Below are positions 22,117-32,732 of a stretch of 64,000 bases of DNA, piece by piece; position 1 is the stretch's first letter, and each line of letters begins with the position of its first letter. This DNA is from Mesotaenium endlicherianum (taxonomy: Eukaryota; Streptophyta; Zygnematophyceae; Zygnematales; Mesotaeniaceae): contig WELA01011855.1 in NCBI GenBank assembly GCA_009602735.1, positions 366,254-430,253 of the forward strand, given 5' to 3'. Both the position numbers and the translations under genes were made by a program. The notes beneath the pieces are model-generated. The model was not told the origin of the DNA. It ran no database searches and worked only from the letters and a program-made list of their open reading frames with translations.

Positions 22117-23128
22117 TGTCATGATTTATTAAGTTGAGGTTGACGTACAAAACCAAGCTCTACGTGTGTGAACCATCAACCTAGGAAGACCAACTTTGCA
22201 TTGACTTTACGCATCCATATGTTGACCTTCTCAAGATTTCCAAGTCACCAAAGTGTAGTGCGTCGAAGCATCTTCTGAATGGCACCAATTTCGCTTCATT
22301 TGGTTAATTATCGAGCGAGATAGACGCGATCTCGTCCGCACTCCTTTCGGCACCAAGCGAAATCACACCAAATGGCCAACTTGTGACTCAATGCACCCAA
22401 AGGTGACAATGTTAACTATTCGTGACCCCAAGGACCCCTAGCTTTGTGCGCACAAATCCGCGAGCCCTTTAGACTACATAAGTCTTGCATTTCCATAGTA
22501 TAAGTGCATCATTGAGGCTATAACTTGGTGCCTGCATCACCTACTCCTAGAGGAAGCTTCCTCAAGTTTCAGATTCACTTTTGAGGCGCTATCTAGGTAG
22601 AACTACCCAAGGCAAGCTCCACCAATGAGAGACACTTAGCATATTCTACGTGCTTTGCTTTGATTGGTTTGAGTTATGCTTAGCCTATAGGAGTGCTAGT
22701 ACATGCCTTGTACACATTAGTGGACATAGGAGAGCCTCCTAGAGTGACTGCATGCATTGGATCCGCCGCATATGACGCCAGGTTTTCAGGAGTATAAGTG
22801 CTAGAGATGTCCCTAGAGGAACATCTTTTTAGAAGTCCCATTATGCCAGTTGTAAGTCACAGAGATTATCAGTAAGCTTACACTTTTATCTCTTGTGTTT
22901 TCAGGACCACTTAGTCTCTCTCTTGTGAAGAGCAAGCCTTGCTGGCTTCCAATCACTAGAAGAACTTCACAAGTGGTGAGCAAAGTCACAACTTATACCC
23001 CCTGCCATAGGACTACTCTTGAAGATCATGTTGTGCTTCCAGTGATCTTTTGGGCCAGACTTCATTAGTTGTTTTCCTACCAGATTACAGTCTTGAGGTG
23101 CTCACTCTGGAGAGTACACACACCTTAA
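22117..23128 (+). repeat. A2 repeat of MT-B
   Basis: About 1012 bp, starting TGTCATGATTTATT, the same repeat as A1 of MT-B (40592-41602 minus). Both share variants such as GAGGTTGACGTACAAAACC, not found in MT-A. It is followed directly by B2. Confidence 0.88.
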
Positions 23129-23262
23129 TTAAAACATTTGACGCGTGACTATCGTTTGGCTATAAAGCCACATATATTATAGACTTCATTGCAGCAAAGC
23201 CTGCTTGCATATTATGCATTGCTTGTGTCATTGATACGCACCCGACCTCCTATCGCACAACA
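23129..23262 (+). repeat. B2 repeat of MT-B, 3' end of element
   Basis: 134 bp, TTAAAACATTTGACGCG to CGCACAACA. It ends in CA as integrase products do and is followed by ATGG, the duplicated target. Confidence 0.85.
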
Positions 23263-23266
23263 ATGG
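23263..23266. repeat. 4-bp target duplication ATGG of MT-B, 3' side
   Basis: ATGG after B2. The matching ATGG on the minus strand (41603-41606) precedes A1 of MT-B. The protease of G3 is continuous across it: LRLGDG on one side, NGSLAHIPGTIKLPLEVQ on the other. Confidence 0.75.
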
Positions 23267-25084
23267 TTCTTTAGCCCATATTCCAGGCACAATCAAGTTA
23301 CCGCTTGAGGTGCAGTCATCCCATGGCAACGAAAAGTTCTACGTCACAAACTTGCCCGATGGTGTTGATGCAATTTTGGGTAACACTTGGCTTACGCAAA
23401 CAAGGGCATTGTTGGACTACGGTCAACATACATGCAGTGTTCGCAAGAAGGGTCACAAGATCACTCTTCGCTCTCTTAAGCCCGAAATGGACTTAGAAGG
23501 TCCTAAGAGGACTCTTCTTTTGTCCGTTAAGCAAGCTCGGCGCTTGGCAAAGCGAGGTCAACATGTTTTCTACGAATTACTGAGACAAGCACCCTCAGAG
23601 GTTTCCACTAAGTTCTTTACGAAAGAACCGATGTTAGAAACCCCTGATCATGTGGCGACCCTCACGACGGAACTGTCTGCTCTTTTGCAGAAGTATAAGT
23701 TTGTGTTCCCACCTGATATACCAGCCGGGTTACCACCTGATCGGGGTATAAAGCATACAATCCCTCTTGTTCCTGATGCTCAACCGACTTGGCGACCCAT
23801 ATATTGCTTAAGCCCGTTGGAGCTCCAGGAAATGAAGGACCAAATAACCGACTTTCTAGCCAAAGGATGGATTGAGCCGAGCTCGTCTCCATTCGGGGCG
23901 CCCATACTCTTTGTTCAAAAGAAAGATGGACCCTACGTATGTACATTGATTATTGTGCGTTGAACAATATTACGGTCAAGAACCGCTATTCGTTGCCTCG
24001 CATTGATGATTTGTTTGATTCGTTACAGGGAGCATGCGTGTTCTCCTCACTTGATCTAGCCCGGGGCTATCATCAAATTCGAATCACACCGGAAGACGTT
24101 CCCAAGACAGCGTTTCGGACGCCTATTGGTCACTTCCAATACAAAGTTCTTAGTTTTGGACTTACCAATGCACCGGCGACATCCCAAAGCACAATGACAT
24201 GTTTAGACCGTACTTGGGTAAGTTCGTCCAGGTTTACCTCGACAATATCCTTGTCTATTCAAAATCAGAGGCCGAGCATTACAAGCACCTCGAGTTGGGT
24301 GTTGCAAATCCTCCGTGAGCAACAGCTGTACGCTAAGCTCAAAAAGTGTTCCTTCCTAAAGGATGAACTGTTGTACCTCGGACATGTAGTGGGTTCAAAA
24401 GGGGTGCGCCCTGACCCAGCCAAGATTGCGTGTGTCGCGGATTGGCTAGTCCCGAAAGATGTACATACCGTCCGTTCATTCCTTGGGTTTGCAAATTACT
24501 TTTGTAAGTTCATGCAAGGCCATTCAGTATTGGCAGCGCCACTCACTGCTCTGACCAGGAAAGATGTGCCGTTCATTTGGAATGAAACCACACAACTTGC
24601 GTTTGAGCGCATTTCGTATGCCCTCACTCATGCGCCAATTCTCTCATTAGCCGATCTCGACTTGCCTTACGAGGTAGTGGCGGATGCGTCTGGTGTTGGG
24701 ATCGGGGCTGTCTTGCTGCAAGCAGGCAAGCCTATCAGTTTTGAGAGACGAAAGCTGACCCCTGCCGAACAAAATTACTCTACAATAGAGCAGGAGCTCT
24801 GGGCAGTCATATATGCTTTAAAACTTTGGCGATGTTATTTGGAAGGCTGCGAGGGTTTGACAGTGGTTACGGATCACTGCCCAAATACCTTCTTTCAAAT
24901 TCAGCCAACGCAACGCTGTCAAGGCGACAGACGAGGTGGTCTGAGTTCTTACAACGATTCCACTTTAACTGGGCGTATCGCCCTGGTCGCACTAATTCGA
25001 ATTCCTCAGCGTAACTTGCTGCTGGGGACCGTTGCGGGCGTTAAAAGAACAAAATGGTCAGGCTTCGAGGGCCGCCACCCTTGA
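23263..25084 (+). pseudogene. G3 protease end, reverse transcriptase and RNase H
   Basis: Begins inside the protease after the MT-B insertion (GTIKLPLEVQ ... DAILGNTWLTQTRALLDYG). RT follows: GIKHTIPLVPDAQPTWRP, GAPILFVQKKDGP, a frame change near 23935, then IDYCALNNITVKNRYSLP and SSLDLARGYHQIRI. Two compensating frameshifts (about 24180 and 24290) hide the active site, which reads YLDN in the third frame, so the second catalytic Asp is Asn. RNase H is at about 24600-25010 (VVADASGVGIGAVLLQ, YSTIEQELWAVIYALK). A chromovirus pol, clearly inactive. Confidence 0.85.
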
Positions 25085-25288
25085 TTCTGCTGTACCCCCC
25101 CAGACGTCCGACGCACAACCGCCTGGTGACGCGGGCACACCCTGTTTGGATAGCGCGCATAACTCGGAATCACTTGACCTGCATCAACCGTTTCACGAGG
25201 GCTATCTCAAAGATCCGTTTTTCCTAGGTCTCCAGGGTACTGGCTTGAACGGTGCAGCCATAAACGATGGACAGTATGGACAAAAGGA

Positions 25289-26212
25289 ATGATCACTCAA
25301 ACTATACATTTGAGCAGGGTTTTTGAAGCGCATGACTCTCCTTACTTGGGTCATCATGGTATTACCAAAACCAGTCAAGCGTTGCACCGAGGGTACACGT
25401 GGCCGTCCCTCAAGGTTGATGTTGCTGAGTACATGACTAATTGTGCGACTTGCCAGAGGAACAAGCCGAGCAATTTGTTGCCGGCTGGGAAGTTGCATCC
25501 CTTGGAACTTGCGGGTGCCCCGTGGGAAAGCATTAGCCTCGACTTTGTCGTTGAATTGCCTACCACCGAAAGGGGACACAATGGGGTGTTCACGATCGTC
25601 GATCGTTTCACTAAGATGGTTCACTTTGTGGCCACTAAACCATGGCTTGATGCCATTGAGACCGCTCGTTTCTTCATGGATCACGTGTTCAAGTTACATG
25701 GTATGCCGAAAGAGATCATAAGTGATCGTGATAGTAGATTTACGAGTCACTTCTGGCAGGAAGTTTGCTCGCATTTCGGCACGAAACTTAAGATGTCGAC
25801 CAGCTTCCATCCTCAGACCGATGGCCAGACAGAACGAATGAACCGCGTTCTTCAGCAATTTCTTAGGCATTATGTGAATCCTCGCCATGACAACTGGGAT
25901 ACCCTCCTTTCAGTTGCCGAGTTCGTCGTAAATAATGCTTACCAGGAAAGTGTTAAGAAGACTCCGTTTTTCCTTAACAATAGTAGACACCCGCACACTC
26001 CGCTGGCGGTTGTCGTTTCCCGTCAGATGGGGGTGTCTAACATGAGAGTACCAAGTGCACGCCAATTTGTCCACTCTCTTCAAGCGGTGCACAAACAAGC
26101 AAAGTTGGCTTTGGCAGCCGCCCGGGACCGGCAGAAGAAGTTTGCTGATACGCACAGGAAAGAGTTGAGTTTTGATATCGGCAATAAATACTTTTGCAAA
26201 CTAAAAACTTGA
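25289..26212 (+). pseudogene. G3 integrase
   Basis: An HHCC domain with HDSPYLGHHG ... NCATCQRNKP, then the DDE core: SLDFVVELP, ISDRDSRF and PQTDGQTERMNRVL, all three acidic residues kept. About 307 residues are open. The following GPY/F region (GPFIVSAKIGPVAYRL, about 26250-26310) is in another frame after about 26205. It would join G3 cDNA to target DNA. The upstream stretch 25085-25288 is spacer with shifted frames. Confidence 0.85.
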
Positions 26213-26318
26213 AACTCCAACACCCAGGAAAGCGCAAGCTTCTGCTCGCTGGGTAGGCCCTTTTATTGTTAGCGCAAAGATTGGACCTGTTGCCTACCGA
26301 CTGGATTGGCCTAAATCC

Positions 26319-26690
26319 ATGGGGCGAACGCATCCTGTGTTCCATGTCAGTTTACTAAAGTTGTTTAGGTCTGATGGCCGCTATCAGCCACAAGCACCGG
26401 AATTGGAACTCGAACAAGATGACATAGCCTGGGATGTAGAGGAGGTCATTGGACATCGCTACACCCGTCATAAGCCTCTACGCGTGGAACTTTTGATTAA
26501 GTGGCTCGACTACGATTCCAGTTGGAATTCGTATGAACCGCAGGACGAAATCCTACATAATTGTAGCGACCTCGTACAACAGTATTGGTTACGATGGGCT
26601 AAAGCTCAGCAGCTTTGTACCACGGCAGGTGTGCTACCTGGTACAAGTCGTAAGCCAAGGAACAAACGCAAAAGGGACGCGGCCAAATAA
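26319..26690 (+). pseudogene. G3 chromodomain
   Basis: After HPVFHVSLLKLF comes a chromodomain: VEEVIGHRYTRHKPLRVELL, then IKWLDYDSSWNSYEP, then a helix (HNCSDLVQQYW), in the classic two-strand-plus-WxxY-EP arrangement. The stop is TAA at 26688-26690, and MT-A sequence starts within about 10 bases. Chromodomains at the end of chromoviral integrases guide insertion to methylated histone H3K9. Confidence 0.85.
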
Positions 26691-26828
26691 TCGCTCTTTT
26701 CCGTCACAGCGGCACCGGCTGCGTCGATACCTGCGGTCACGAAGACGGCCATTCTGGCCTGCTGTGCTCGCACGCTGCCCCTTGGCATCCGCGCAGCCAT
26801 CAGCAGCGCAGGCCGCGAGCACACGCTC

Positions 26829-29800
26829 GTGGCAGCCGCGGGGCAAACCACGGTGGCACAGAAACGCGCCGGACCGGATCAGGGTCGCCGTACGGAGGAG
26901 TCGCCGCGCCTGCCCCGATCTTTTCGCGCGCTGGAGACGCCTACAGCGCCAGTGGCGACCGCGCCGCACGCGCTTGCATCACCAATGGTCACGGTGCAGC
27001 TCAGCGCCGAGGTCATCTCGTTGGCACTACACCGCATGCCGGCGGTGTCCTTTGCCGAGCTTGGCGTGTCCATGGAGGCTACGCGGCAGGCAGCCCAGCT
27101 GCTGCTCCAGTCTCGCAGTGCCGCTTCCCGCGCCTCCAACGGCAGGCCGTCTTCCGACGCCTTAGCCGCAATGCGAGCCGCACCCGCGCGACCTGCGCAT
27201 GAGCGCAGGATGATCAGCACCCCTAACGCCGCATTTTTGGATAATTCGCAGGGGATCGTGCTGGTCAACACTCAGGCCCCGCAGCGCATCAACTTTGACA
27301 CTGGAGCGCAGCCGGTCCTCATCAGCCTCCGCTACTTCCGCCAGCTGGGGCTGTCTTCAGCCAACTTGGAAGACTCGCCCACGCGCATCAACACCGCGGC
27401 CGGCACTTCCGAGTCCGTCACCGGGCGCACGCGACTGGCACAGCTCTTCACGCTTCGCCCAGGCACGCCAGATGAGACAACCATCCACCGGCATGCGTTG
27501 GTCACCCCATCGGAGACCTTCGACGTTCTTTTGGGACAGGACGTTCTCTTTCCCATCGGTGCCGCAGTCGACAACTGGGCAAAGCGAGTCTTCTATCGGC
27601 CCGACTGGCGATCAGGAGGGACCCGCACGGCGTCCCTGCCACTCGACATTGTCGACCGGTGCCCCGCAGTGACCGCCCTCTATGGCTTCATGGCCCTTGA
27701 CGACGATCGGCCAGTGGTTCAGACCGATAAGGGAGAACCCGAAGAGGATGACGTTTTCGTGGGCGTCGATTTGCTTGAGCCACAAGACGAGGAGCCCGAC
27801 CTACCCATGGCAGAGCTGCACCTTACGCCCCAGGAGCAGGCCGCGTTTTTGACCGCTCAGGCCAAGGAGCAGGTGCGCATCGCCGCGGCACATACAGCCA
27901 TGATGAGGCAGATGGCCGCCGATGCCGCTCAGGCCCACACACATGCAGCTGCCGCTGTCAGTTTGGCCGCACGCGCCCACGAAGCAGCCTTGGCCGCCGC
28001 AGCCGTATCTCGACCTCAGCAGGCTGCCTCTAGCGGTCCCTCAGCCCGTTCCGACATCCGGGTGCGCCACGACGTGCCTGTGGGTGTCCGCTTGGAGTAC
28101 CGCATGGCCTCTTGGTCTTTGTCCCCTGCACCATCGCACCGCACAGGCGACTCTTGGCCTCGCACTACAGCATCAAAGGAGGAGGCCATGCGACAGGCCG
28201 CTTACCCTGGCAGGTCCGACGATGAGTCCTTGGAGAGCACCAAGGAGGACGAGGAAGAACTCTGGGAGGAGCTACCTCCAGAGTTTTCCGAGGAGCCCAC
28301 GCCGCCGCCTTCAGAGGAGCCCCCGCCTCCTACTCCAACAACTCGCACGCGGCGCAAGTCTACGGGCCCGCCAGGCTTCCGCGATCTTCCACATGAGGCC
28401 GCAGCAGAGTCTGGCGGGATTCCCCGAGACGCAGCCGGTCCTAGCCGACCGCAGCAACACGACTGCTCCACTAGCAGTAAGTGCCTCACCACGCACTTAT
28501 TTGCCTCCGCTAGAGCTGCCCGCCCTGCCTCCAGCTCCGCAGAGACGCACCCCTCAGCGTCCGCGTCTCCGCACGCAGCTCCGCTACGGCTCACACCCCT
28601 ACGCAGCAGTATCCTCGGGTCCCCGCGGACAGGCCCGTCCCCTTACGCAGGTCCGCCGCTACGGCATGCCCACCGCACGTGGCCTACCGACACGCACGCC
28701 CAGGGTACCTCTCTGCGCAGGCAGCCCAGGGGTTCCTGCGAGGTAACACCGCTTCAGGAGGAGCGGCATACCCAAAAGCTCACTCCGCTGCGCACCGCGC
28801 GGAAGATCACTCCCCTCCGCGAGACAAGGGCTTGCTCCGTAACCCCGCCATACGACGAGACCCGTGAGCGCGGCACCACGCCGCCCTACCGCGCGCAACC
28901 CGACGACGGCGACACGCAGTCTTCCTTGATGCACACCCATGGCGCACTGTACCAGGTCCCTCTTGCCCGCCGCACTTCGGTCCCGCGCAGTCACATCGCA
29001 GGAGATGGATCGGGCGGTTTGCCTCCGCAGAAGGCACCTCGCATTGGCAGCCAATCCTTCGACCGTCACGCGTCTACGACAGCCGCTCGGGAAGAGCTCA
29101 TGCGCCAACAGCAGCTCGGCCGCATCTACCTCGCCCCTCGCGCACGGCCTGCGACACATGTCCAGCTGGCACCACGGCAGCCAGTGCGCGCACGGCAGGT
29201 GGCAGACAGCCCCAAACACTCGGCCTGCACTATTCCCGTGCAGTCAGTACTGCGCGAGCACCAGCGCGAGTACTTCGACCCGCACCCGTTCATGCCGCAG
29301 CGCACCGTCATGGACCAGCTGGCCTATGCTGCCTCGCACCGCGACAGCCAGTACGAGCGAGATCGATGGCAGCTGCTGTGCGTCCGTGCTGCACAGGCTC
29401 AGGTCCTGCCTGTTCCTTGCGAGGCCCTGCAGGACGCACGAGCCCGCTGGCGTACCTATCAGGCGCACGCTCGCAACGGGAGTCCGCAGCCCCTCGCAGA
29501 CCGCATTCCCGGGCTCACCCTCAACTACGCCAGGCAGGCCGTGGCCTCGCTCCGCATGGCGCCGCATCAGCACAGCCCACAGCGTACCTATCCGCCACCA
29601 GCCGAGCCCGGGGACGCCGCCAAGGGGTGCAGGATGCTGCCCACGCCGATCTTCACCGATCAATTCGACGAGAAGCCTGGCGGTATCGTCTTAGTGGAGC
29701 TCTTCGCTGGCATCGCGACAGGCCTGCTGGCCACCTTGCAGGCCGGCATTGCCGTGCGCCGCTACGTCTATGTGGATCCCGACGCAGAGGCCCAGCAGGT

Positions 29801-30656
29801 GGCTCGGCGCCAGATGGACCTGTGTCACGAGCGCTTTCCTGACCTCTTCCCTGCGCACGCTTTCCGCCGTGCACAAACGGACTGGCCCATGGACATCCGC
29901 GACATTAGTACAAAGCACGTCACGCGTCTTGGGCCCATCGACCTGGTCATCGCAGGCTGGGAGTGTCAGGATTTCTCCAGGGCAGGGACCGGTGGCGCCC
30001 TTGCGGACCCCCGCACTGCGCTCTTTTGGCACCTGCTCCGCGTCCTCAACATGATTGAGGATTGCCAGCCTCCCCACACTCTCACATGGGTGCTGGAGAA
30101 CGTGGCCGCGCGCTTCGATCTACGCGCGCACGTCCATGCCAACTTTGCCCTCTGCAGCAGCTACGTCGGTCGCGAGGCCGTCATTGACGCTGCCCAGATT
30201 GGCTCCTTCGCGCACCGCGTCCGCGCATACTTCACCAACCTGGCCATGCCAGGCACACTCGAGGCTCTAGTTGCAGCCCACCCACGCCACATGCGCAACG
30301 TGGACTCTATTCTGGACGGCCCTCGCCTCGCACAGCGCGTGACGACTATGCCTCACCCCTCCATGGCGCAGTGTGAGGTACTCCATAACGTCACGCGGGC
30401 TCTCCCCACCTTCGTCAGCCGCTTCGACAGCGACGCCTACGTGGGGGCCGCGCGCGGCATGGTCATCGACCTCGAGACATACATGTTTGACCGCCCTCGC
30501 CCTACGGAGATGGAGCGTGCCATGGGCTTCCCGCCGCATTTGACCCAGGTGGATGGCATCACCAAAGTCAACCGCATTCGTCTCCTCGGCCAGGCCATTG
30601 ATGCCAACGTCCTCACATGGATCCTGCTACAGACGCAGGCCTTGACGCCCCTCTAG
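26829..30656 (+). CDS. MT-A protease - linker - C5 cytosine methyltransferase polyprotein
   Basis: 1275 codons without a stop, the longest open frame in the window; it is a piece of a longer Gag-Pol frame. The frame is already open from 26691. The protease active site is FDTGAQPVL at about 27294, with DVLLGQDVLFPIGAAVDNW closing the domain. A linker has EVTPLQ/LTPLRT/ITPLRE repeats (about 28735-28870). The methyltransferase is at about 29640-30640: VLVELFAGIATG (I), GWECQDFS with Cys at 29964-29966 (IV), WVLENV (VI), AHRVRAYFTN (VIII), EMERAMGFP (IX region), LLGQAIDANVLTW (X). All core motifs are present in one frame. The PCQ motif reads ECQ. Activity is therefore possible but uncertain. Confidence 0.85.
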   Translation: MAAAGQTTVAQKRAGPDQGRRTEESPRLPRSFRALETPTAPVATAPHALASPMVTVQLSAEVISLALHRMPAVSFAELGVSMEATRQAAQLLLQSRSAASRASNGRPSSDALAAMRAAPARPAHERRMISTPNAAFLDNSQGIVLVNTQAPQRINFDTGAQPVLISLRYFRQLGLSSANLEDSPTRINTAAGTSESVTGRTRLAQLFTLRPGTPDETTIHRHALVTPSETFDVLLGQDVLFPIGAAVDNWAKRVFYRPDWRSGGTRTASLPLDIVDRCPAVTALYGFMALDDDRPVVQTDKGEPEEDDVFVGVDLLEPQDEEPDLPMAELHLTPQEQAAFLTAQAKEQVRIAAAHTAMMRQMAADAAQAHTHAAAAVSLAARAHEAALAAAAVSRPQQAASSGPSARSDIRVRHDVPVGVRLEYRMASWSLSPAPSHRTGDSWPRTTASKEEAMRQAAYPGRSDDESLESTKEDEEELWEELPPEFSEEPTPPPSEEPPPPTPTTRTRRKSTGPPGFRDLPHEAAAESGGIPRDAAGPSRPQQHDCSTSSKCLTTHLFASARAARPASSSAETHPSASASPHAAPLRLTPLRSSILGSPRTGPSPYAGPPLRHAHRTWPTDTHAQGTSLRRQPRGSCEVTPLQEERHTQKLTPLRTARKITPLRETRACSVTPPYDETRERGTTPPYRAQPDDGDTQSSLMHTHGALYQVPLARRTSVPRSHIAGDGSGGLPPQKAPRIGSQSFDRHASTTAAREELMRQQQLGRIYLAPRARPATHVQLAPRQPVRARQVADSPKHSACTIPVQSVLREHQREYFDPHPFMPQRTVMDQLAYAASHRDSQYERDRWQLLCVRAAQAQVLPVPCEALQDARARWRTYQAHARNGSPQPLADRIPGLTLNYARQAVASLRMAPHQHSPQRTYPPPAEPGDAAKGCRMLPTPIFTDQFDEKPGGIVLVELFAGIATGLLATLQAGIAVRRYVYVDPDAEAQQVARRQMDLCHERFPDLFPAHAFRRAQTDWPMDIRDISTKHVTRLGPIDLVIAGWECQDFSRAGTGGALADPRTALFWHLLRVLNMIEDCQPPHTLTWVLENVAARFDLRAHVHANFALCSSYVGREAVIDAAQIGSFAHRVRAYFTNLAMPGTLEALVAAHPRHMRNVDSILDGPRLAQRVTTMPHPSMAQCEVLHNVTRALPTFVSRFDSDAYVGAARGMVIDLETYMFDRPRPTEMERAMGFPPHLTQVDGITKVNRIRLLGQAIDANVLTWILLQTQALTPL

Positions 30657-32732
30657 GCCGAGGCACAACACCCCGAGATGGAGCAGTCTTACACCCAGAT
30701 GGATCGAGACTCTGACGCGGACGACGGTCGCCCACCTCCCGGCACAGCCTGGCGTTCTCAACGCAAAGGTCCTGGGCCCCCGGCGCCCTTCCGTCCTCGC
30801 TCGCCGGCCGCACATGATTCAGACGCCAATTCTGGTTTGCTGGGGGGGGGCAGGAGGCGAGAAGAGTGCTCACAGCGACCCAGGGAGTTCCGGTCGCCAT
30901 TTCTTTTTCCTCGCTTACGTTCTCAGGCAGGTATGCCAGGGCAGCTTGCGGCAGCTGCCAAGGAGGCAGCACCTACGGCAGGACGCGCGCAGACAGCTGC
31001 AGGGCAGGTGACGCCGGCAGCACCACAGTTCACGCCAGCAGCAGGTTAAGAGGCGCCAGCTGCGAGGCACGAGTCTCCACCAGCTGCCCCTACATGGAAG
31101 CTGGGGGGGCTCTCATCGAGGCCCAGGCCGCACAGCTGACGGCACTGCTGGATGAGAGACGCAGTGTCAGCTTTGCCAGCGGCATGCACGACCTTGGACG
31201 CTACAAGGGGGACCCCATGCGGATTCCTCTCACGACACAGGAGCCTATCTTTCTCAAGCGTTATCGCTACAGTCACTTTGAGGATGGCCTGATTGGCACG
31301 CAGACGGGCAAGCTAGAGGACAGCAAGCTCATCAGGGAGTTGTCCTCGCGCTACGCTGCGCCCACAGTGATGCCAGCCAAGAAGGACGCCTCGGGTAACT
31401 GGTCCAAAAAGAGGATGTGCGGTGACTATCGTCGGCTGAACGAGGTCACCGAGCAGGACAGATATCCCATGCCAACACCCGATGAGATCTTCAATGACAT
31501 TGGCACCTGCACTTGGTTCTTAGTGTTGGACCTGCCAGAGCTTCAACCAGATTCCCATCGCCAAGGAGGATCAGCATAAGACGGCGTTCTGGGAAGCACA
31601 GCGTCTCTACGAGTGGGTAGTGATGCCCTTTGGGTTGAAGAACGCGCCTGCCACCTTTCAGAGGGTCATGGACAAGGAGCTGGCCAGTCTGCCCTTTGCA
31701 CGGTGTTACATCGATGACGTGCTCGTCTACAGTGAGACGTTTGAGGAGCACGTGGCTCACGTCACTGCTGTGTTGGAGCGCTTGGAGAACGCAGGGCTCA
31801 AGTGCCATCCTGGCAAGTGAACCTTTGGGACCCGAGAGGTGGAGTACCTCGGACACGTGCTCTCTTCCAGTGGCTTGGCTCCCCAGCTAGCCAAGATCTC
31901 GGCCATCACGGGCATTCCGCCACCCATTGATCTCTCACAGCTGCGCGCCTTCCTTGGCATTACCAACTACTACCGGCGCTTCGTGCCCGGCTTCAGCGAG
32001 TTGGCTAAGCCGCTCAACGACTTGCTGAGGAAGGGCGTCGCCTACGTGTGGGGGCCTGAGTAGCAAGCGGCGTTTGACAAACTCAAGGAGCTCTTGGTGA
32101 GCGCTCTTGTGCTACGACGGCCTGACTATGGGAAGCCCTTCATCCTGCACACCGACTGGTCGCAGGCAGGCCTTGGGGCGGTGTTGGTACAGGAGCACAA
32201 CGGCTTCAAGCATGTGGTGGCCTACGCCAGCCGCAGCAACAACCGCGCGGAGGGCAACTACGGCTCCTATGAGGGGGAGTGCTTGGCGGCAGTCTGGGCC
32301 ATCGTCCACTTCAGGCACTACCTTTACGGCACCCAATTCCGCTTGGTCACTGACCATCAGCCGCTCAAGTGGCTCATGACGTCGGAGCGCTTGACCGGCA
32401 AGTACGCGCGGTGGGCCCTTATCCTGCAGGAGTACACTTTTGACGTGCACCATCGCCCGGGCTCGACCAACATGGACGCCGACGGCCTCAGCCGCAACCC
32501 CCTGCCCTCCTTAAGGGACCTCTTAGTGGCTCAACATGACGAGGATGAGCCAGTGGCCTGGCACGCGGCGGCGTACCTCGCCTTCACCGTCGACGGCTAC
32601 GTGCGGCCCGCGGGGCTCACTAACCTCAACATGGTGACGGTTACCACTCGGCGACTCGCTCTGACTGCAGCAGAGGAGCAGGATACCTCGCAGCGCGGGC
32701 CCGAGGACATGTGGGACAACGCCCCCGTCCTT
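30657..32732 (+). pseudogene. MT-A reverse transcriptase and RNase H
   Basis: In phase with the methyltransferase ORF after a TAG at 30654-30656 (MT-B: TAC). RT motifs are RMCGDYRRLNEVTEQDRYP, a frameshift near 31530 at the LDLRQG equivalent, LKNAPATFQRVMDKEL and YIDDVLVYSET (about 31710). Stops at 31818-31820 (TGA) and 32061-32063 (TAG for CAG). RNase H is intact in its acidic sites: LHTDWSQAGLG, YEGECLAAVW, VTDHQPLKW, and HHRPGSTNMDADGLSRNP. It would copy element RNA; inactive as found. Confidence 0.87.

Larger units (their letters stand above)
15440..23262 (+). mobile_element. MT-B, methyltransferase retroelement, 3' half
   Basis: Contains the linker, C5 methyltransferase, RT, RNase H, integrase, PHD finger, polypurine tract and the B1-A2-B2 end. 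The 5' half (A1, gag, linker, protease) is at 36316-41602 on the minus strand. The protease end there (FYQPDW) meets the RTRTASVPLDIL reading here as it does in MT-A (FYRPDWRSGGTRTASLPL). Full length is about 13.1 kb. Its A and B repeats share variants among themselves that differ from MT-A. Confidence 0.88.
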
